Part shown: one piece after another, positions 31,409 through 36,622 of the stretch | How the letters are laid out: each line of letters starts with the position of its first letter | Position numbering within the stretch: position 1 is the first letter of the stretch | Source of the DNA: Sphingomonas palustris | GTDB lineage: Bacteria; Pseudomonadota; Alphaproteobacteria; Sphingomonadales; Sphingomonadaceae | Length of the DNA stretch: 36,622 nt | Reading direction: 5' to 3' | Assembly: GCA_026225215.1 (NCBI GenBank) | Contig: JAMFSI010000107.1 | Location: forward strand, 1-36,622 | The notes under the pieces: generated by a model | Databases searched by the model: none | What the model saw: the letters and a program-made list of their open reading frames with translations, nothing else | What the model was told of the DNA's origin: nothing | Made by a program: the position numbers and the translations under genes

Positions 31409-34219
31409 ATGTTGAATATATTCCTCTGCGCGCGTGACCAGCATAACGGATGGTTCGTTTTGCTGGCTGCCGTCATCTGCCTGATAGCCACGATGAGCGC
31501 AGTGATGCTGCTGCGCCATGCCCGCCATTACGCCGGGGCTGCTGCGGCAAGCTGGATCGGCGGAGCGGCCATCGCCATCGGCTTTGGCATCTGGGCCACG
31601 CATTTCGTAGCGATGCTCGGCTACAATCCTGGCGTGATCGTCGGCTACCATCTGCCGGCCACGGCGCTGTCGTTATTGATCGCGATCGTCATGACCGCGC
31701 TGTCCTTCTACACGGCGATATCGCGACCGAGCCGGATCGGTCTGGCCTTCGCGAGCCTGTTGAGTGGCGGCGGGGTCGCAGTCATGCATTATTGCGGCAT
31801 GTCCGCGCTCGAACTCCCCGCACATATCCGCTGGCGCGGCGACTACGTTGCGGCGTCGCTCGCTTTCGCCGTGCTGCTGACCTACCCGGCGCTGGCGCTG
31901 GCCATTCACGGCCGCAGTCGTCTCAGTGGCATCGTAGCAGCCCTGTTGATGGCGCTGTCGGTCGTCCTGCTGCATTTTACCGGCATGGCTGCGGTGACCC
32001 TCATTCCGGCGCGACTGGATCTGGGCACCAGTGTCATCCTGTCGCCCACCACTATGGCAGGGGCGATCGGTGTGGGGTCGATTGGACTGCTGGTGTTGTC
32101 CATTGTGATGATGGTGGTCAGCCGGTCCGCGCGCATTGCCCTCGACGCCAGCGAGCGTGAGCGCAGCATTCTGGTGAAGAGCATCACTGACTGCGCCATC
32201 TGCATGCTGGATAGGTCAGGCCATGTCGCGAATTGGAATCTCGGCGCTGAACGGCTGTTGGGCTATGGTGGGGATGAAGCGATCGGCTTGCCGCTAGCGC
32301 ATTTCTACACCCCCGATGAGCGGGCGTTAGGCTTGCCCCAACAGGCGTTGCTTACCGCAACCAGCCAGGGCAAATTCGTCGGCGAAGGTTGGCGCGTACG
32401 CCGCGATGGATCGCAGTTCTGGGCGCATGTCACGATCGAGAGCATCCTCGGCGACAATGCCGAACGCGCCGGCTTTGCTCAGGTCACCCGCGACATGAGC
32501 CGTCTCAAGGAAGAGCAGGACAGTCTTGTCGAGATTGCCAGCCATCTGGATGCGGCGCTCGGTAACATGCATCAGGGGTTGTGCTTGTTCGATGCCGGGG
32601 AACGGTTACGGGTGGTAAATACCCGCTTTCGGGAAATCTGGAAGTTGCAGGAAGAAGACTGCCAGCTAGGAATGTCATTCGATCAATTTATCCATGCGCT
32701 GCTGGCTGCGGGCGGCGAGACGAACGTCCAACCTGAGCGCATCAATGGCGTCCGTCGTTTGATCAGCGCGACCCTCGCCGATCCTCAAAGTAAACCGATG
32801 ATAGCGGATCTTGAGGACAATCTCGTGGTTTCGCTGATCAGCCGCCCGCTGCCCGATGGGGGCTGGGTAACGACCTGCGAGGACATTACCGAACGCCAAC
32901 GTAGCGAATCCAGGATCGCCCATATGGCTATGTATGACAGCCTGACCGGTTTGCCAAATCGATCAAATTTCAACCGCTGGGTCGATGTGGAACTGGAGCA
33001 GGCTCGCGATATCGGCCAGCGACTGGGGGTGGTGATGATTGATCTCGACCGCTTCAAGGAAATCAACGATACCCGCGGGCACGGCGCCGGCGATCTGGCG
33101 CTGCAACATTTGGCGAAGCGCCTGGCCGATGTGCTGGGCGATGGCGAGATCGCCGCGCGAATGGGCGGGGATGAATTCGCCGCGGCCAAGGTTTTCACGG
33201 ATGATGCCGAGATCATCGCTTTCGTCACTCGGTTGGAAGAGTGTTTCGCCACGCCGTTCGGGCCGGAGAACAACAACTTCCTGCTCAGCGCCAGCCTTGG
33301 CGTATCGTTGTTCCCGCAGGATGGAAATGTGCGCGAGCAGATCCTGAACAATGCCGATCTCGCCATGTATCGCGCCAAGACCAGCGTCGCCGATCATACC
33401 GCCTATTACAAACCTGAAATGGATGAAACGGCGCGGGCCCGGCGGCAGTTGGCGAATGATTTGCGGCACGCGATCGATCACGACGAGCTGACGGTACTGT
33501 ATCAGCCGCAGCATGAGCTGGGTAGCGGTGAACTCAGTGGTTACGAGGCGTTGCTACGCTGGCAACATCCGCAGAAGGGCGCGATCTCGCCCACCGAATT
33601 CATCCCGATCGCCGAGGAGACTGGCGAGATATTCCGGATCGGCGAGTGGGTATTGCGCGAAGCCTGCCGCGAAGCGCGCCGCTGGCCGAACCGCCTGAAA
33701 ATCGCGGTCAATTTGTCCCCGGTGCAGCTGCTGCAAAGCGACCTGATGGAATTGGTCACCGGCATCCTCGTCGAAACAGGGCTTTCACCCACCCGACTGG
33801 AACTGGAAATCACCGAGACCGCGATCATTGCCGACAAGGCCCGGGCGCTGCATTTCCTGCGCCAGATCAAGGCGCTGGGTGTCAGCATCGCCATGGATGA
33901 CTTCGGCACCGGCTATTCCTCGCTCGATACGCTGCATTCCTTCCCGTTCGATAAGATCAAAATCGACAAGTCGTTCCTGCTTAACTCGGCGCAAAATCCG
34001 GAATCACGTGCGATCATCAAGGCCGTGCTGGCATTGGGACAGAGCCTAAAAGTACCGGTGCTGGCAGAAGGCGTGGAGACGGTGCTCCAGCTCGAAATGC
34101 TGAAGGAAGAGGGCTGCGACCAGGTGCAAGGTTATTACTTTGGCTATCCTGCTGCAGCGCCGAGTACGCTGGCGAAGCAGCCGGATATCCTCAAAACAGG
34201 CCGAGCGGCTCGCCGTTAG
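31409..34219 (+). CDS. MHYT-PAS-GGDEF-EAL cyclic-di-GMP protein
   Basis: A 936-residue membrane protein. Residues about 1-245 are a seven-helix MHYT sensor with three motif copies (HFVAML, MHYCGM, LHFTGM), a domain proposed to bind copper and sense gas or metal. A PAS domain spans about 255-370 and a second, PAS-like, about 375-500. The GGDEF domain (about 505-665) has RMGGDEFAA intact, but the RxxD inhibitory site is replaced by GDGE. The EAL domain (about 680-925) has YEALLRW, EITET, DDFGTGYSSL, KIDKSF and AEGVET. Both synthesis and breakdown of cyclic di-GMP look possible. The ribosome site before the ATG is weak (GAG six bases upstream). Confidence 0.9.
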   Translation: MLNIFLCARDQHNGWFVLLAAVICLIATMSAVMLLRHARHYAGAAAASWIGGAAIAIGFGIWATHFVAMLGYNPGVIVGYHLPATALSLLIAIVMTALSFYTAISRPSRIGLAFASLLSGGGVAVMHYCGMSALELPAHIRWRGDYVAASLAFAVLLTYPALALAIHGRSRLSGIVAALLMALSVVLLHFTGMAAVTLIPARLDLGTSVILSPTTMAGAIGVGSIGLLVLSIVMMVVSRSARIALDASERERSILVKSITDCAICMLDRSGHVANWNLGAERLLGYGGDEAIGLPLAHFYTPDERALGLPQQALLTATSQGKFVGEGWRVRRDGSQFWAHVTIESILGDNAERAGFAQVTRDMSRLKEEQDSLVEIASHLDAALGNMHQGLCLFDAGERLRVVNTRFREIWKLQEEDCQLGMSFDQFIHALLAAGGETNVQPERINGVRRLISATLADPQSKPMIADLEDNLVVSLISRPLPDGGWVTTCEDITERQRSESRIAHMAMYDSLTGLPNRSNFNRWVDVELEQARDIGQRLGVVMIDLDRFKEINDTRGHGAGDLALQHLAKRLADVLGDGEIAARMGGDEFAAAKVFTDDAEIIAFVTRLEECFATPFGPENNNFLLSASLGVSLFPQDGNVREQILNNADLAMYRAKTSVADHTAYYKPEMDETARARRQLANDLRHAIDHDELTVLYQPQHELGSGELSGYEALLRWQHPQKGAISPTEFIPIAEETGEIFRIGEWVLREACREARRWPNRLKIAVNLSPVQLLQSDLMELVTGILVETGLSPTRLELEITETAIIADKARALHFLRQIKALGVSIAMDDFGTGYSSLDTLHSFPFDKIKIDKSFLLNSAQNPESRAIIKAVLALGQSLKVPVLAEGVETVLQLEMLKEEGCDQVQGYYFGYPAAAPSTLAKQPDILKTGRAARR

Positions 34220-34552
34220 GACTCTTTTCTGTCAACAGTACGGCGGGAAAGCCGTCGGCAAATTCTAACGAAAACTGTTGCGCAAACGACGCCACCGGCA
34301 ACGGCAAGGTGTGACCGCGCCACTACCCCACTCTCACGAGCGGAACCACCATACGAGTATCCGAAATTACTCTATCCTCATCGGAAGGTTTTGCCCGCGG
34401 CGGCAGTTTCGAAAAAATATCCCTTATATTTCATATTAGTTCTCGTTAATATTAACAATATTGTCCTCTTTTTAAGTATGATTAAACAGGCCAACTTCAC
34501 GTTTGGAAGTTACATGGGATTTTGACGCTCTCTGTTTGGATATCAGCTCTCG
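34220..34552. other. AT-rich regulatory gap between the two GGDEF-EAL genes
   Basis: No gene seen. The right half is AT-rich (34415-34490) and contains the perfect palindrome GTTAATATTAAC (34445-34456) and the 9-mer TCATATTAG (34431-34439), also found before the upstream gene at 31368-31376. It probably carries the promoter of the second GGDEF-EAL gene. Confidence 0.45.
34445..34456. promoter_or_regulatory. AT-rich 12-bp palindrome upstream of GAF-GGDEF-EAL gene
   Basis: GTTAATATTAAC is a perfect palindrome about 97 nt before the start codon, in a local AT-rich block. It could bind a dimeric regulator or a nucleoid protein. Confidence 0.35.
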
Positions 34553-36445
34553 GTGTTGGCGCTACAGAACATCATTCTCAAAATGGTGGCCACGGGCGAG
34601 AGCCTGGAGGCTACGGCGGATCGGCTGTGCATCGAGGTCGAAGCGAGGGCGCCGGGCGTTGTCTGTTCGGTTCTTACAGTCGATCACGCCGGTCTGTTGC
34701 ATCCACTGTCGAGCCCAAGCCTTCCCAATGATTATTCGTCAGCGCTAGACGGTCTGGCTATTGGTCCCACCGCTGGCTCGTGCGGCACCGCAGCCTATTT
34801 GCGCGAGGCTGTCGCCGTCACCGACATCGCCCAAGATCCGCTTTGGACCAAGTACAAGCACCTCGTATTGCCGCTTGGCTTCAAAGCCTGCTGGTCAAGC
34901 CCTATCCGCGATGCGCAGGGGCGCGTGCTTGGGACATTCGCTTTCTATTACACCGAGTGTCGTGGCCCCAACGACGCTGAGAAGGAGCTGGTTGCCACCT
35001 GCGTCCACCTTTGCGCGATTGCATTGGAACGAAATGAACGCGTTCTCGAACGCGATCGACTGGCAAATGTCGACGGACTGACTGGTCTTGCCAACCGGGC
35101 TTGCTTCAACACTGCACTTGGCCGTCTCAGCTGCGCCGAACCCGGTGCCTGGGCGTTGCTGGTGTTCGATCTGGATAATCTAAAGACCGTCAACGATACC
35201 TTTGGTCATCACGTTGGCGACATCCTGATTACGGAAGTTGCTTCGCGGATCGCTGCCGCCTCTCTGCCCGACGCGGCGTTCCGGATTGGTGGCGATGAAT
35301 TTGCGGTGATCATAAAGTCGCCGGATGCGCTCCATGATATCGAAACGGCTGCGGACCACATCCTGGAAGCCTTGATCGAACCGTTGCAGTGTGAAGAACA
35401 CCTCATTCATCCCCAGGCGACGATCGGCGGTGCTATTTTATCCCACGCCGATCGCACGGCGGAAAGCGTGCGGCAGAACGCGGACTTTGCCCTCTACCAC
35501 GCTAAAGAAACCGGGAGAGGCGGTTTTGTCCGCTACTGGCCGGGCATTGGGACTGCGATCACTCATCGCCTTTCGTCCATTCGTGACGTCAATTCCGCGC
35601 TCCGCGAAGGGCGGCTCGACGCTCACTACCAACCTGTTGTTGATATGGATACGCTCGACATCGTTGGCATGGAGGCGTTGTGCCGGCTTACGACCGGCAG
35701 CGGCGAAATTGTCTCCGCTGCGGAATTTTGCGATGCCACGTCGGACGTGCGTGCGGCTTCAGGAATCACGGATCTAATGCTGTCGCGAGTAGCCTCTGAT
35801 ATGCGCACATGGCTCGACATGGGCATCCCTATTCAGAACGTCAGCGTCAATTTCTCTTCGGCCGACTTCCACCGCGGGGGACTGGGCGAACAGCTCATTA
35901 CTGTGTTTGAGGGTGCGAATGTCTCGCTCGACCATCTGATCATCGAGGTCACTGAAGATGTGTATCTCGGAAAACGCGCCGACGCCGTTACCTGCGAGAT
36001 CAGGGCCATGCGAGAAAGAGGGCTTCGTGTGGCACTTGATGACTTTGGAACCGGCTTTGCGTCGCTCAGCCATCTGCTGTCGTTTCCCGTCGATATCATC
36101 AAGATCGACAAGTCCTTCATCCGGCGTCTTGCCCCAGGTGATGCCAGTAGCGCTATCGTCGAAGGGTTATTTTTTATCGCGCGCAAGCTTGGCATCCATA
36201 TCGTCGCAGAAGGTGTTGAGACCGAGAGCCAAGCTTCGCAGCTACGCGATTTCGGCTGCAAGCTTGGACAGGGTTATTTGTTTTCACGACCCGTCGATCG
36301 GGACTCGGCGACCGACCTGCTGCTCCGCATGCCTCAAAAGTCGCTTGGGAATGGAGAAGATAGAAAGTCTAAACTCGACCGACTCTCGCCGTTGTACTTA
36401 CACAATCAGAGGCAGTTGAGGCGCCCAGATGCTGTTCGCCGCTGA
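34553..36445 (+). CDS. GAF-GGDEF-EAL cyclic-di-GMP protein
   Basis: A 630-residue soluble protein. A GAF sensor spans about residues 5-165 (LQNIILKMVATGESLEATADRL, GPTAGSCGTAAYLREAVAVTDIA, CWSSPIRDAQGRVLGTFAFYY). The GGDEF domain (about 170-325) has FRIGGDEFAVII intact, with SLPD in place of the RxxD inhibitory site. The EAL domain (about 345-595) has MEALCRL, IEVTED, DDFGTGFASL, KIDKSF and AEGVETESQ, so phosphodiesterase activity is also expected. The start is GTG 34553, as the frame has a stop at 34523-34525 and no ATG between; no good ribosome site is visible, so translation may be weak. It is on the same strand as the MHYT protein but with its own 333-nt upstream region. Confidence 0.9.
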   Translation: MLALQNIILKMVATGESLEATADRLCIEVEARAPGVVCSVLTVDHAGLLHPLSSPSLPNDYSSALDGLAIGPTAGSCGTAAYLREAVAVTDIAQDPLWTKYKHLVLPLGFKACWSSPIRDAQGRVLGTFAFYYTECRGPNDAEKELVATCVHLCAIALERNERVLERDRLANVDGLTGLANRACFNTALGRLSCAEPGAWALLVFDLDNLKTVNDTFGHHVGDILITEVASRIAAASLPDAAFRIGGDEFAVIIKSPDALHDIETAADHILEALIEPLQCEEHLIHPQATIGGAILSHADRTAESVRQNADFALYHAKETGRGGFVRYWPGIGTAITHRLSSIRDVNSALREGRLDAHYQPVVDMDTLDIVGMEALCRLTTGSGEIVSAAEFCDATSDVRAASGITDLMLSRVASDMRTWLDMGIPIQNVSVNFSSADFHRGGLGEQLITVFEGANVSLDHLIIEVTEDVYLGKRADAVTCEIRAMRERGLRVALDDFGTGFASLSHLLSFPVDIIKIDKSFIRRLAPGDASSAIVEGLFFIARKLGIHIVAEGVETESQASQLRDFGCKLGQGYLFSRPVDRDSATDLLLRMPQKSLGNGEDRKSKLDRLSPLYLHNQRQLRRPDAVRR

Positions 36446-36495
36446 GTTTGTAAAATTCAGTTCGCAACCTATCGCCGCCGCTAAGGTCACGGGAT

Positions 36496-36622
36496 CTTAG
36501 AGCATTTTCGGTTTAGTTGAATGCATATCCGGAATTCTCGATATAGTTCTGACATTCGTCGGGACTGAAGGCGTTGAGCAAATGGCCGACCGTATCCCAC
36601 AGTGCATCGCGGGTTCGGGCGG
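36496..36622 (-). mobile_element. IS630-family element, right part cut by window end
   Basis: The coding end of a transposase plus its presumed terminal sequence. A string resembling IS630-type ends (AGAGCATTTTCGGTTTAGTTG from 36500) lies just outside the stop codon and is preceded by a TA dinucleotide near 36497, the target this family duplicates. The other end lies beyond the window, so intactness cannot be judged. Confidence 0.55.
36513..36622 (-). CDS. IS630-family transposase, C-terminus (partial)
   Basis: The last 35 codons, open at the window edge and ending with TAA at 36515-36513. The peptide DALWDTVGHLLNAFSPDECQ followed by NYIENSGYAFN matches the typical end of IS630-type DDE transposases (a W-x-x-I/V-G-x-L-L, then F-x-P-x-E-C-x-N-Y-F/I pattern). 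The catalytic part lies outside the window. Confidence 0.75.
   Translation of the reverse strand, partial: ARTRDALWDTVGHLLNAFSPDECQNYIENSGYAFN

Overview
The window looks like a chromosomal segment of a sphingomonad (alphaproteobacterial order Sphingomonadales; genus not resolved). The reasons are high-GC coding sequence, frequent GTG starts, a perfect inverted repeat with the core GTCCTTCGACAAGCTCAGGAC that I recall as widespread in sphingomonad genomes, an EcfG-type general-stress promoter, and typical accessory content (IS91, IS3 and IS630 fragments, a ParB-linked methylase with a DUF5681 protein, and a P450/SDR/VOC catabolic cluster). No rRNA, tRNA or CRISPR array was seen.

Region 1 (1-7016) is mostly housekeeping. 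It holds the C-terminal anchor of a YadA-like trimeric autotransporter, a secreted Sel1-repeat protein, an NAD-dependent malic enzyme and a PiT-family phosphate transporter (both minus strand). A membrane-anchored GltB-like FMN/Fe-S protein then overlaps a beta-carbonic anhydrase by 8 nt.

Region 2 (7017-11913) is a three-gene minus-strand cassette: a small membrane protein, a His/Cys-rich HMA-like protein, and a P-type ATPase lacking the canonical CPx metal motif. It is bounded by long hairpins and followed by polyphosphate kinase 2. Transcribed divergently from ppk2 is a 1004-residue exported TPR-CHAT protein with an intact His/Cys dyad (12093-15107), then a VOC protein and an RHH/ParE-type toxin-antitoxin pair.

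Region 3 (16324-17581) is an AT-rich, gene-poor island with decayed coding fragments. Region 4 (17582-25531) is a same-strand cluster: a TetR regulator followed by eight tightly packed genes (SDR, SDR, DUF1214, sulfotransferase, VOC, P450, VOC, SDR). It looks like a substrate-inducible catabolic operon of unknown substrate and is the best candidate for an undescribed pathway.

Region 5 (25532-29376) is a graveyard of mobile DNA. A truncated IS91 transposase abuts a ParB-type DNA methylase that has lost its N-terminus, carries DAPY instead of DPPY and has a one-base frameshift. A DUF5681 gene with a disturbed tail and a DUF488-like remnant follow. Region 6 (29377-30776) is a small stress cluster: a GSP17M-like glycine-rich protein, a PepSY-like exported protein with an EcfG-type promoter, and a 59-residue CsbD-like gene with its own terminator. 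Region 7 (30777-36622) holds a decayed IS3 element, two large GGDEF-EAL proteins with apparently intact catalytic motifs, and the cut-off end of an IS630 transposase.
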